Source of the DNA: Pueribacillus sp041725775
GTDB lineage: Bacteria; Bacillota; Bacilli; Bacillales; UBA6769
Direction: 5' to 3'
Length of the DNA stretch: 64,000 nt
Assembly: GCF_041725775.1 (NCBI RefSeq)
Contig: NZ_JBEUEL010000007.1
Location: 48,994 to 112,993 of the forward strand
The translations under genes were made by a program, and so were the position numbers. Position 1 is the first letter of the stretch. The number at the start of each line of letters is the position of its first letter. A model generated the notes under the pieces. The model was not told the origin of the DNA. It saw nothing but the letters and a program-made list of their open reading frames with translations, and did not search any database. Below, in pieces: positions 17,150-25,245 of the stretch.

Positions 17150-18094
17150 TCACGTTCTACTGTCTTCTTGCGTTTTGCTTAGCATTTGCTGATTCTTCTC
17201 GTAATATTGCTTCGGTACAAACATTCTCATATGCTGTCGTAAATTAATAAATTCACGCGGAAAATGTCCACCGTGTTCTCCATCTAAGTTTAAAACCATA
17301 TCGGCTTTCGTTTCAACTTTAATGCGACTCGCTTTCGTATAAATCAATTGGCGACTTTTCAAATGCGCACCGCGAACAGCAAGCAATAAAAGACGAATGA
17401 AATTAGAGACGGTTAATTTTTTCACGATTAAAAGATCAAATTTGCCATCGTTAATAATCGCATCGGGTGTCAATTTTTCAAAACCCGCAATCGAGTTCGT
17501 ATTTGCAATAAAAAATAGTAGAATGTCGCCTTCAAAAACTTCATCGTCGTATTCAATTCGAACGAGCTGTTCATGTCTAATTTGCGGGAGCATTCTCGCG
17601 CCTTGTAAAAAATAAGCCGGGCGCCCGATTACTTTTTTCAATTTGCTTGGCGTTTCGTGCGATAAATTCGTAATTCGACCACCTCCAGCAAGATAAATAA
17701 AATATTCGTCATTTCCTTTGCCAATATCAATCGGAATGTGATAGCCGTCTACGATGACATCGACTGCTTTTTCATAGTTTTTCGGTATGCCTAACGCACG
17801 CGCAAAATCGTTCGTCGTTCCTGCAGGTATAATGGCAAACGTTGGTCGCTTCGGCTTAGGTGCAATTCCGTTAATGACTTCGCTAATCGTTCCGTCTCCG
17901 CCCGCTGCAATAATAAGATCTACTCCCGCATCTACCGCTTGACTTGCTTCCGTTGTCGCATCTCCTGGACCTGTCGTCGCATAGGCTGTCGCTTCATATC
18001 CCGCTCTGTTTAGCCGCTCTAACAAGTGTGGAAGCGTTGCTTTTAATTTGCCTTTTCCCGCCATCGGATTATAAATCAATCGTGCTTTTTTCAC
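17150..18094 (-). CDS. dgkB: Diacylglycerol kinase DgkB (YerQ)
   Basis: This 314-residue protein has the DAGK catalytic motifs: RLIYNPMAGKGKLK at the N-terminus, IIAAGGDGTISEVINGI and PAGTTNDFARALGIP. DgkB recycles the diacylglycerol produced in lipoteichoic acid synthesis back to phosphatidic acid. The gene order with rlmCD downstream matches B. subtilis; in that species gatCAB lies directly upstream, whereas here about 18 kb of other genes has been placed between them. Confidence 0.93.
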   Translation of the reverse strand: MKKARLIYNPMAGKGKLKATLPHLLERLNRAGYEATAYATTGPGDATTEASQAVDAGVDLIIAAGGDGTISEVINGIAPKPKRPTFAIIPAGTTNDFARALGIPKNYEKAVDVIVDGYHIPIDIGKGNDEYFIYLAGGGRITNLSHETPSKLKKVIGRPAYFLQGARMLPQIRHEQLVRIEYDDEVFEGDILLFFIANTNSIAGFEKLTPDAIINDGKFDLLIVKKLTVSNFIRLLLLAVRGAHLKSRQLIYTKASRIKVETKADMVLNLDGEHGGHFPREFINLRQHMRMFVPKQYYEKNQQMLSKTQEDSRT

Positions 18095-18261
18095 CGATTT
18101 TCACCCGTCTTTCCGAAATCTACTTTTTACATCATACCAAAAAAACAAACGATTATAAGTTCGCTATCATTATAGATGGACAGCACATGATCGTCAATAA
18201 GATTTAAAATCTTCAGATAAATGTTGTAATCACGACTAATGAAAGAAAGGGGTGAAATCGC

Positions 18262-18693
18262 TTGAAAATGATGCTGAAATTAATGAAAGGATTCACACTT
18301 GTTTTTGCATCGATCGGCTGCATAGCAGAAAAATATGATTGAATCGCCAATTGTTACACCTATAGATTATGAAGATTCTCAATCAATCGATTAATTCAAA
18401 AAGAAACGAAAATGTTGTCTCCGTTGCAAAACAACAAGAATCATTAAACTCAAACTCTACAATTAAACCATTGCGGTTTTAAAATTCAAGCGCTAAGCCT
18501 ATCACTATTACACGAAAAAGGTGAAGTAAACAACTCTCTGCTATGGAATGATGAATGGAAATTATGATCATTTCATAACTCTACTTAAAAAAATCTATAT
18601 AAGTCATCGTGGTGGACCTTGAGACGGATAAAAAGACAGCTCAATATGCCAGACATCTCGTCGTTGAGTTGAATGATTTGTCAATAATTAAAA
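18262..18693 (+). pseudogene. Decayed lipoprotein-like gene
   Basis: A strong ribosome site (GAAAGGGGTG) precedes a TTG at 18262 that opens a signal-peptide-like frame (MLKLMKGFTLVFASIGC) ending after about 30 codons. Further along, at about 18600-18695, another frame reads VIVVDLETDKKTAQYA and HLVVELNDL. The spacing and the lipoprotein-like start recall YhcN/YlaJ sporulation lipoproteins, but this is weak. Several stops and frameshifts make it non-functional. It fills most of the 650-base gap between dgkB and the membrane-protein operon. Confidence 0.35.
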
Positions 18694-18740
18694 TAAAAAT
18701 GTGCCACGATCACTTCGAGATGCGATTGTTGACACACACT
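18694..18740 (-). terminator. Terminator of the ECF sigma operon
   Basis: Imperfect stem with GTG/CAC, AAC/GT and ATC/GAT pairs, followed on the minus strand by ATTTTTATTTTAATT, just after the stop of the last gene of the operon. Confidence 0.5.
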
Positions 18741-18745
18741 TAATT

Positions 18746-19657
18746 TTATTCCTTCGTCATAACGGTAACATTCGACGCATTCAAAATAGTCATGACGTAT
18801 GTTCCTTTTCCAAATTGTCTCGTGCCTGATTGAAAATGGTGTTCTTCATCTTCAGCTCCACCTACAATCTTCCATCCGTCGTGCTCATTCATATCATCTA
18901 TGTTTTCTGCATTTAGCTTAACGTCCAAATCACTTGCAAGCTGAATATTTACTTCTGCCGCATTTTCGATCGTCCAATCGTTTTTCATTGATCTTGAATT
19001 TACATATAACGGTTGATCATTCGCCTTAATGTCAACTTTGACATGATCCGGTACGATCATCGTTGCATTCCGTTCATGATGATAGCTAAACCGATGAAGC
19101 ATTTCGGGCATTTGCTTTAATGTGATAAAAAGCGTATCGCCTTTTATTTCTGTGAACAGGTAGTCTTCAACCGCTTCAATCGGTGCTTTTCCATCCACAA
19201 CTTCTGTTACGTACGTTCCGAAAACTGAGATTTCACTCGATGTCCCTGTCTCAATCGTTAAAGGATTTAAGCCAGTATTTACGACAATCCGCTTAATCTT
19301 ATCATCTAGCTTTGTTTCATACGTTGGTAAATCTAACGTTTTCATCTCCATAGTCACCCATTTATGAACAAGATCTAACATACCTGTCGCTTGAACGGTT
19401 ACAAACCCGATGCCGACAAAACCGAGAAACCCAACAAAGAAAATGCTAAACACATCATATTTTACTGCCGGATCTTCTTGTTTTGCTAAAAATAAATAGA
19501 TTAAAATCTCGATTCCTAGCACAATGAAAATAATCGGCCACCACCCTGTCATCGCATAGGCCGGCTTCCAATTAAGCAATTGTGATAAAACGAGAAAGAT
19601 GCCTAGTAAAATGAGCGTCAATCCCATTGAAATCGTTCCGACTCGCCACGTTCTCAT
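18746..19657 (-). CDS. Membrane protein with LiaF/DUF4097-like extracellular part
   Basis: This 303-residue protein has three predicted membrane helices in the first 110 residues (TISMGLTLILLGIFLVL, WWPIIFIVLGIEILIYLFL, IFFVGFLGFVGIGFVTV). A beta-rich domain follows with repeated short strands (KRIVVNTGLNPLTIETG, KVDIKANDQPLYVNSR), like adhesin-type DUF4097 or LiaF domains. Its ATG overlaps the stop of the upstream gene by 4 bases, making it the last gene of an ECF sigma operon and probably part of an envelope-stress response. The exact function is unknown. Confidence 0.7.
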   Translation of the reverse strand: MRTWRVGTISMGLTLILLGIFLVLSQLLNWKPAYAMTGWWPIIFIVLGIEILIYLFLAKQEDPAVKYDVFSIFFVGFLGFVGIGFVTVQATGMLDLVHKWVTMEMKTLDLPTYETKLDDKIKRIVVNTGLNPLTIETGTSSEISVFGTYVTEVVDGKAPIEAVEDYLFTEIKGDTLFITLKQMPEMLHRFSYHHERNATMIVPDHVKVDIKANDQPLYVNSRSMKNDWTIENAAEVNIQLASDLDVKLNAENIDDMNEHDGWKIVGGAEDEEHHFQSGTRQFGKGTYVMTILNASNVTVMTKE

Positions 19658-20739
19658 TCAGATTCCCCCTTTTTCTTGCTACCGAGCAATAATTTTATCC
19701 CGCCGCCAATTAACAACAGACAGACGATCGCGACTTGAAAATATTGATCGAACCAGTAAGCGACATCGATGTTAAAAAACTCATCGATGAAAGGTTTAAA
19801 TACGGGCAAAAAGATGCTCGAAAATAAATAGTACGCTCCGAGCGCGATGAGCCCGATACCGAGCCATTTTTGATTGTTGACTAAATACGAAATAATCGGT
19901 GTATCTTCCAACGGTTCTTTCCCGATTCGTGATGCTTTTTGCAATCCGTCGAAAAAGCTATAAAACCAAATGATCGGAACGATAAATAAGAAGATTCCAA
20001 GATGCAACACGTCTAAAATGTAAATCGAGAATAAAAATGCTGCCATCAGTTGAATCCCTCTTCGCTGTAACCCGAGATATAAATGACCGGCACCCGGAAA
20101 AATCGAAAGGAACGTTGCGATCGGCTTACTTTTTTTCTCGTCTTCGCGTCGAGCTTCAAAGTCTTCTAAAATCGAGCGATCAACGAGGGGTTCGCCCTTT
20201 TGTTTTTTGTTTAATTGTTGCATGACATCAAAGAAACCGTAGACCCAAATAACTGGAAGCATCGCAAGAAAAACGAAAAATACTTCTCGACCTGAAAGGA
20301 CGGTAACAAACAAGATCATCGCGCCTAAGCCGAAAAAGGATACGAGCAATGTCAAGCCGCGATTCATTAACCCGAGTTGAAAATGCCCGAGTCCAGGAAC
20401 GAGCGATAACACGATCGCTAAGAAACGCTCGGATTCCAAATTGCTAGTGCCCGAAACAGTTCCACCGTTAGGACCCTCGGTTGAACCTCCTTCAGTACGA
20501 ATGTGCTTCGATGCAGTGACGACTGTATCTACAAGACTAACAATGTACATAAGAAACACGCCCGCAATCCCGAGAAAAATAAAGAAATCTGTCTGATAAA
20601 AAATTTGATCGAGGATAAACGAACCGATCGGGGTTGCAAAAATAACTAGTGTATAAAACAACCCGCGAATTTTCCCTAAATAAAGCAAGCCTCCACCCGG
20701 AAAAAAACCGAGCAAAAATGCGATAATTGGATTTCTCAC
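19654..20739 (-). CDS. Polytopic membrane protein with three internal repeats
   Basis: This 361-residue protein has about nine hydrophobic segments. A motif occurs three times: AFLLGFFPGGGLLYLG near residue 8, AIVLSLVPGLGHFQLG near 108 and ATFLSIFPGAGHLYLG near 207, each followed by a basic-Gly pair and a long helix. This looks like internal triplication of a TM2-like two-helix unit. It sits between the anti-sigma gene and the LiaF-like gene with overlapping or near-overlapping ends. Function unknown; probably envelope-related because of the sigma factor context. Confidence 0.7.
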   Translation of the reverse strand: MRNPIIAFLLGFFPGGGLLYLGKIRGLFYTLVIFATPIGSFILDQIFYQTDFFIFLGIAGVFLMYIVSLVDTVVTASKHIRTEGGSTEGPNGGTVSGTSNLESERFLAIVLSLVPGLGHFQLGLMNRGLTLLVSFFGLGAMILFVTVLSGREVFFVFLAMLPVIWVYGFFDVMQQLNKKQKGEPLVDRSILEDFEARREDEKKSKPIATFLSIFPGAGHLYLGLQRRGIQLMAAFLFSIYILDVLHLGIFLFIVPIIWFYSFFDGLQKASRIGKEPLEDTPIISYLVNNQKWLGIGLIALGAYYLFSSIFLPVFKPFIDEFFNIDVAYWFDQYFQVAIVCLLLIGGGIKLLLGSKKKGESE

Positions 20740-20741
20740 GC

Positions 20742-21188
20742 TTACTTCGCCTCCTTATTTCGTTCCATGACTTGTATGAAAGACAACGTTTTATCAAGTA
20801 ATTCTTCTGTTAATGACGGATTAGGATTCTCTGCTTTTTGTTCGATGTTACTCGCCACTTGTGTCAATTGTCCAAAGATTCCCGAAGACATGAGAATAAG
20901 CGTCATCGCTGCAGCAATGACATAATGGAAGAATGATTTTTGATAAATAGGTTGAGTTTTTTGCTCGTTTTGCTTTGACTTCGTACGCTTTTTGACGTTT
21001 TCCATCACTTTGTCGGTAATATCGTCTGCGAGCTTCGGTAGCATATCGGCATTTGATTCGATCGCCTGCATATACAGGTCAAGACATTCATCACAAACAC
21101 TTAAATGTTGTTCATACGCTCGGCGCATCGCTTCGTCAACATCATCCACAACATACGCAACCCATTGTTCATACTTAATATGACTCAT
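20742..21188 (-). CDS. Anti-sigma factor with zinc-binding (ZAS/zf-HC2) domain
   Basis: This 148-residue protein has the anti-sigma zinc motif HLSVCDEC (HxxxCxxC) near residues 28-35 and a single membrane helix near 87-105 (FFHYVIAAAMTLILMSSG). It then has an extracytoplasmic tail. Such proteins hold an ECF sigma factor at the membrane until a signal arrives. The start codon overlaps the sigma factor stop by 4 bases. Confidence 0.88.
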   Translation of the reverse strand: MSHIKYEQWVAYVVDDVDEAMRRAYEQHLSVCDECLDLYMQAIESNADMLPKLADDITDKVMENVKKRTKSKQNEQKTQPIYQKSFFHYVIAAAMTLILMSSGIFGQLTQVASNIEQKAENPNPSLTEELLDKTLSFIQVMERNKEAK

Positions 21189-21727
21189 AAAAAATCACTC
21201 TCCTTCCAACGTTTTTTCATCCATAGCCTTGCGCGGTGCAGCTTCGTTGCCACTGTTTCGCGTTTAACATTTTGTTCTTTTGCCATTTGTTCGTACGTTT
21301 TCTCCTCTATATAAAAACCATAAATGACGTCACGGTAATTTTCTGGCAGCTCATCAATTCGCTTGCGAACAATTCGTTGCATTTCTTTTTTTGCGACTTG
21401 ATCTGGGACACTTTCTTCACTGCGCATGTTCGTGTCAAGTTGAAAATCTTCTGCCGCTTCCTCGCGTTGTCGGTACGCTTTTCGCCGCATATCGATCGCA
21501 TGGTTAACCGCAATTCTCGTCAGCCACGTTTTGAAGCCTTGATTCTCGTATTGAGGAAGAGAGAGATAAATTTTGAGAAAGACTTCTTGCGTCGCATCTT
21601 CAGCGTCTTTCTGATTGCGAAGCACAGCGTAGACAGAATGAAATACGAAGTTGCGGTACGTTTCGACAAGAACACGAAAAGCATGCTCGTCACCAGCTTT
21701 TACTTTTTCAATTAACGCTTGCTCCAA
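21185..21727 (-). CDS. ECF-type RNA polymerase sigma factor
   Basis: 180 residues from a TTG at 21727 placed after a strong GGGGGAGGGGAG site; a longer frame starting at 21781 reads through that site and is less likely. Region 2 is seen in DAEDATQEVFLKIYLSLPQY and KTWLTRIAVNHAIDMRRKAY, region 4 in ELPENYRDVIYGFYIEEKTY followed by the HTH. It resembles SigX/SigW-type factors of Bacillus. A CGTCTA element upstream (about 21825) may be an autoregulated -10 box, but no good -35 partner is seen. Confidence 0.9.
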   Translation of the reverse strand: MEQALIEKVKAGDEHAFRVLVETYRNFVFHSVYAVLRNQKDAEDATQEVFLKIYLSLPQYENQGFKTWLTRIAVNHAIDMRRKAYRQREEAAEDFQLDTNMRSEESVPDQVAKKEMQRIVRKRIDELPENYRDVIYGFYIEEKTYEQMAKEQNVKRETVATKLHRARLWMKKRWKESDFL

Positions 21728-21864
21728 ATATCTCTCCCCTCCCCCTGACAGAGTGCGACGCACACGATGTGCTAATGTCAAAGTAGCAACAGAACGTTGC
21801 GTATTTAATTGACGACACTAATATAGACGATTGCAAACTGAAAACTTATACACTTGAATGAAAA

Positions 21865-21898
21865 AAGAACTGCAGCGGTTCATAAGTAGCAGTTCTTA
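21865..21898 (-). terminator. Terminator of the PH-domain gene
   Basis: AAGAACTGC/GCAGTTCTT stem with a 16-base loop, followed by TTTTTTC on the minus strand, overlapping the stop codon of the gene. Confidence 0.75.
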
Positions 21899-22354
21899 TT
21901 GATACGCACTATGAAATTTCGCATGTGGACACCGCTTTTTCAACTCATTCAGAAAAGCTTGTTCATCTCGCGGTGTAATTTTTACACTTCCGAAGACGCT
22001 CGTTTTGTAAAAAATTTCAATGCTTTTCTTCGCCGATAAAATTCGGTATCCTGTTAGAATATCAGTTGACGGCGAAACTTTCGTTACGTCTTCATACCGA
22101 ATTCGGCTTTTAACCGGCCCGCCTTTCACGAATAAATAGACATCACGAAATTCGTATTTTATAAAAAGCGTAACCCAAAGCAAAAATCCGACCGATAAAA
22201 ACAACAATGTGAGAACGACAGCCGTCGTCGAACTGGTGAGCGTCCCCTTCGAATAATCCCGATATAAAGGGAATAAATAGACTGAACTAATGATTACGAT
22301 TGCAACTGCCATAAATCCGATGAAAAAAGAATCTACTTTCGCTCGAAACGTCAA
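21896..22354 (-). CDS. Small PH-domain membrane protein (YyaB/DUF1200-like)
   Basis: About 152 residues from a TTG at 22354 preceded by GAGAGGG. Earlier ATG codons in the same frame have no ribosome site. Two membrane helices (FFIGFMAVAIVIISSVYLF and AVVLTLLFLSVGFLLWVTLF) are followed by a bacterial PH-like domain (IRYEDVTKVSPSTDILTGYR ... FGSVKITPRDEQAFLNEL). Proteins of this type are common in Bacillus and have no firm function. Confidence 0.75.
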   Translation of the reverse strand: MTFRAKVDSFFIGFMAVAIVIISSVYLFPLYRDYSKGTLTSSTTAVVLTLLFLSVGFLLWVTLFIKYEFRDVYLFVKGGPVKSRIRYEDVTKVSPSTDILTGYRILSAKKSIEIFYKTSVFGSVKITPRDEQAFLNELKKRCPHAKFHSAYQ

Positions 22355-22521
22355 TGTCAGTCCCTCTCTATCTTTCGATATTTCGTTCATTATAACATGT
22401 TGAAAAGGGAAAACGGGATGTTTGTCGAAGAAGTTAAGGAATATATATAGTGGGGTATGGATAAAAATCGTTGTCAAATAAATGTACATAGCAATTTGAA
22501 GGTGAGCCCATATCCGTAAGT

Positions 22522-22780
22522 ATGAAATTGAAAGACAATCGTGAAGCAATCTTGAGGATTACGAAAGAACATGGAATTAAAAGTATAAAACTTATTGGTT
22601 CTATTACAAGATTAGAGGATGGAGAAGAAAGTGATATTGATCTACTCGTAAGTTTCGAAGACGATAGAAGCTTATTCGACCTCATTCGATTTATCATGGG
22701 AAAAAACGTTGATGCAGTAACAGAAAATGCAATTACCATAGCATAAGAGATGAGATTTAAAATGAGGCAAGACCATTATG
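22522..22780 (+). pseudogene. Degraded MntA-type nucleotidyltransferase antitoxin
   Basis: The first 74 codons give a minimal nucleotidyltransferase with GSITRLEDGEESDIDLLV, the GSx10DxD signature of MNT antitoxins. The C-terminus is broken. After a stop at 22744 the expected ending (IRDEI then NEARPL) continues in another frame with a further stop. In MntA/HepT systems the antitoxin adds AMP to the HepT toxin. The remnant overlaps the start of the HepT-like gene, as in intact operons. Confidence 0.7.
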
Positions 22781-23072
22781 AAAAATGATCGTATGTATCT
22801 TTTGCATATTTTGGAATGTATACAGAACATTAATCACTATTTACCAAATAGAAAAGACGATTACTTTAGTTCAAAAATGGTTCAAGATGCAATGATTGGA
22901 AAGATGGAAGTCATCGGTGAAGCAAAAAAAAGAATTTCAAATGAATTAAAGTTAAAACACAAAGATATACCATGCAAAGAAAGTACTCATTCATAATTAT
23001 TTCGGGGTAGACTAATCAAATTGTTTGGAATGTCGTAGAAAACGAATTGCCACTGCTAAAGAAAAGTTTTAA
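22778..23072 (+). pseudogene. Degraded HepT-type (DUF86) toxin
   Basis: The first 72 codons match HepT (DRMYLLHILECIQNINHY ... MVQDAMIGKMEVIGEA). After KDIPCKE there is a deletion and frameshift, and LIHNYFGVD appears in another frame. The catalytic Rx4-6H motif of HepT nucleases has lost its arginine part, so the toxin should be inactive. Both genes of the pair are broken, which fits harmless decay of a toxin-antitoxin module. Confidence 0.7.
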
Positions 23073-23125
23073 TTGGATATTAAATAGCTTATGAACTTAT
23101 AGAAATCGAAAGGTAGTGTTTTTCA

Positions 23126-23317
23126 ATGAAAACATTCATTCCGTCATTGCTGGCTTACATCATTGCCTGTGTTTTTACGATTCTTATCCCGGCTTCCGAA
23201 GGATATAATACAGTAAGCTGGAAACTGTTCGTTGGACAATTATATGCGATACCTGTTTTTATCATCGTTGCAATGCTCACAATAATTGTGAACAAAAAAC
23301 GTGCTGTAAGGGGGTAA
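23126..23317 (+). CDS. Small membrane protein, first copy
   Basis: A 63-residue protein with two hydrophobic helices (SLLAYIIACVFTILIPA and AIPVFIIVAMLTIIVN) around a loop with SEGYNTVSWKLFVG. It lies 4 bases before a PspC-domain gene. A decayed copy of the same pair is found 0.9 kb downstream, so the two genes form a duplicated unit. Function unknown. Confidence 0.6.
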   Translation: MKTFIPSLLAYIIACVFTILIPASEGYNTVSWKLFVGQLYAIPVFIIVAMLTIIVNKKRAVRG

Positions 23318-23321
23318 TTCT

Positions 23322-23477
23322 TTGAAACCATTAATGAAATCTTCGAAAGACAAGTCGCTGTTTGGCGTATGCGGAGAAATCGCTGAATACTTTGGCATCT
23401 CTCCTTTTCTTATCCGACTCATCTTTATAGAAATATCCTTTTCGTCTCGAATATTGGGAATTACATATGGCCTATGA
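23322..23477 (+). CDS. Short PspC-domain membrane protein, first copy
   Basis: TTG start at 23322 with AAGGGGG in front. The 51 residues read KSSKDKSLFGVCGEIAEYFG and ISPFLIRLIFIEISF, the core of PspC domains found in envelope-stress proteins. The usual second helix end is missing, and the invariant GVCGG has become GVCGE, so the gene may be partly damaged. It is paired with the small membrane protein upstream. Confidence 0.6.
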   Translation: MKPLMKSSKDKSLFGVCGEIAEYFGISPFLIRLIFIEISFSSRILGITYGL

Positions 23478-23680
23478 TCAGAAGAAGTGCATGTTAATTC
23501 AAAGTCAAGGCTTGTTAAAAAGCGATCCCAAGTGTTCACACATCTTTTCATCACTCTCGAAACTTCAGCAATGGAATAACTGCAAACAACTAATTGATGG
23601 TGCCGAAGGATATATTCAAGTAGCTGACTTGATATAGACTTATGGGAAAAGACAGCAGAAATAAGAATATTTGAATCATT

Positions 23681-23959
23681 TCATTTTTTGCGCTCATTCC
23701 ACATGTCCTTTCTAATCTGTTCTAGTTCTTTTTGTAAATCATCTTCTGTAATCCCTTATTTCTCAGCTTCTTGACTAATTTCTTTTTGTAATTCACGAAA
23801 AGCTAAAATACTAGCCTTCGTAATCATGAGCCTCCCATTATCCTCAATAAAAACCACACGATCTCCTTCTTCTAGTTTTAATTTTTACCTAATCATTTTC
23901 GGTGCTGTTACGTGCCCTTTAGAGCTGATTCTTGATACTTCCACAAACATTTTACTCAT
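23681..23959 (-). pseudogene. AbrB/MazE-like DNA-binding gene with two in-frame stop codons
   Basis: From ATG at 23959 one frame of 93 codons reads MSKMFVEVSRISSKGHVTAP, then TAA, KLKLEEGDRVVFIEDNGR ... EISQEAEK, then TAA, GITEDDLQKELEQIRKDM and the final stop. There are no frameshifts. The fold is the swapped-hairpin AbrB/MazE type used by antitoxins. Both internal TAA codons could come from single changes of Gln or Glu codons. No toxin partner is seen beside it. Confidence 0.65.
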
Positions 23960-24045
23960 ACCGAAAAAATATAATGGTCGTTCACAATCATTCGTTGTAA
24001 AATAATTGTATAAAGTTTAAAATGTCATACAAATCATATATATTT

Positions 24046-24158
24046 ATGAAAACAGTTCATTATTTCTCTATCTCATCGTCTGTGCAATTGGATTACTCAT
24101 CCCTGCTTCACAAGGTTATAACACAATCAGATGGAAGTTATTTGTTGCGAAAATTTAA
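24046..24158 (+). pseudogene. Second, decayed copy of the small membrane protein
   Basis: After a frameshift close to the ATG the frame reads SLFLYLIVCAIGLLIPAS and QGYNTIRWKLFVAKI, clearly related to the intact copy at 23126-23317, then stops early. Confidence 0.6.
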
Positions 24159-24173
24159 TAGGGAGGATGACAC

Positions 24174-24353
24174 GTGAAGCTATTAACAAAATCTTCACAC
24201 GATAAAGCGTTGTTCGGTGTGTGCGGAGGAATTGCGGAATATCTAGGAATTTCTCCTTTTGTTGTCCAATTCTTTTTTGTTTTTATTATCCCTGCCTCTT
24301 TCTGAGTTTATCTCTTCCTGCACCTCGTAATGAAAGAAAAGCCTTCATTGTAA
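24174..24353 (+). pseudogene. Second PspC-domain copy with an internal TGA
   Basis: GTG start at 24174 with a GGGAGGA site. The frame reads LLTKSSHDKALFGVCGGI and AEYLGISPFVVQFFFVFI, then TGA at 24303, and continues in the same frame as VYLFLHLVMKEKPSL. It keeps the normal GVCGG motif but has a single nonsense change in the second helix. It is a duplicate of the 23322-23477 gene. Confidence 0.65.
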
Positions 24354-24464
24354 CTTTTCATCAAAAAGTCGGATGAGCCACTCACCGGACTTATTATTCT
24401 ATGCTTTTTACTCAACGTAAAATATGATAGTGACAATAGAAAATGAAAAATTAGATGCTATGAA

Positions 24465-25196
24465 ATGGAGGTGGATATCATCGAGATTGCATTTTGGATG
24501 ATCATTTTTTTCACGGTTGTCTATGAACCGATCATCGGCTATTTTGACTATAAAAAATTTAAAGTAAATGTAAGTGAAAATAAAAATGAAAGAATGAACT
24601 ACTACATCAATTCGATCATTAGTTTATGGGCGCCGACGCTTTTTATTTTGCTTATTGTATCGTTGACGGAGCTTACTTTTAAGCAAATTGGCTTTGCGAT
24701 TCCAACGATTCAAACGGAACCTCTCGGACCTATTATTACATATATCGCAATCGCAATTGGACTACTTTATTTTTTAAGTATTTTATATTCGATCGTCCGT
24801 TATCATGTAAGCGATAAATTTAAAGAAAAATTTTCACAAGCGATGAAAAAAGAACAAGCCAAGAGTGAATTCTACTTGATATTACCAACAACAAAAAAAG
24901 AAGCAAAATTTTGGAATGTCGTTTCAGTAACAGCAGGAATAACAGAAGAAGTGATTTATCGAGGATTTCTCATCTTCGCCTTTTCTTACCTGTTTCCAAG
25001 TCTCTCCATTTGGATCGTTATCTTGATCGTTTCATTGCTATTTGGGCTTGCCCATACGTATCAAGGAACCCTAGGAGTCGTAAGAACAACGATTATAGGA
25101 CTCTTTTTTTCAATTCTTTATCTTAGTCTCGGTTCCATTTTACCACTTATCGTCCTTCACTTCTTCATCGATTATATGGGTAAGCTAAGTGATTAA
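24465..25196 (+). CDS. CPBP family intramembrane metalloprotease
   Basis: This 243-residue polytopic protein has the three CPBP (Abi) motifs: EEVIYRGF, FGLAHTYQG and a final HFFID. The family includes Rce1-like proteases and bacteriocin-immunity proteins; the substrate is unknown. The start is uncertain: the ATG at 24465 is itself part of a GGAGGTG sequence, so a start a little downstream (for example ATG at 24498) is possible. Confidence 0.8.
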   Translation: MEVDIIEIAFWMIIFFTVVYEPIIGYFDYKKFKVNVSENKNERMNYYINSIISLWAPTLFILLIVSLTELTFKQIGFAIPTIQTEPLGPIITYIAIAIGLLYFLSILYSIVRYHVSDKFKEKFSQAMKKEQAKSEFYLILPTTKKEAKFWNVVSVTAGITEEVIYRGFLIFAFSYLFPSLSIWIVILIVSLLFGLAHTYQGTLGVVRTTIIGLFFSILYLSLGSILPLIVLHFFIDYMGKLSD

Positions 25197-25205
25197 AAAA
25201 CATCA

Positions 25206-25242
25206 GTCAGGGGACTCCCCAACAAAACCGGGATCCCCTGAC
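25206..25242 (-). terminator. Terminator of the nrd operon
   Basis: GTCAGGGGA/TCCCCTGAC stem with extra CCC/GGG pairs, followed on the minus strand by a TTTTTT run. It lies between the convergent CPBP and nrdF genes. Confidence 0.85.
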
Positions 25243-25245
25243 TAC

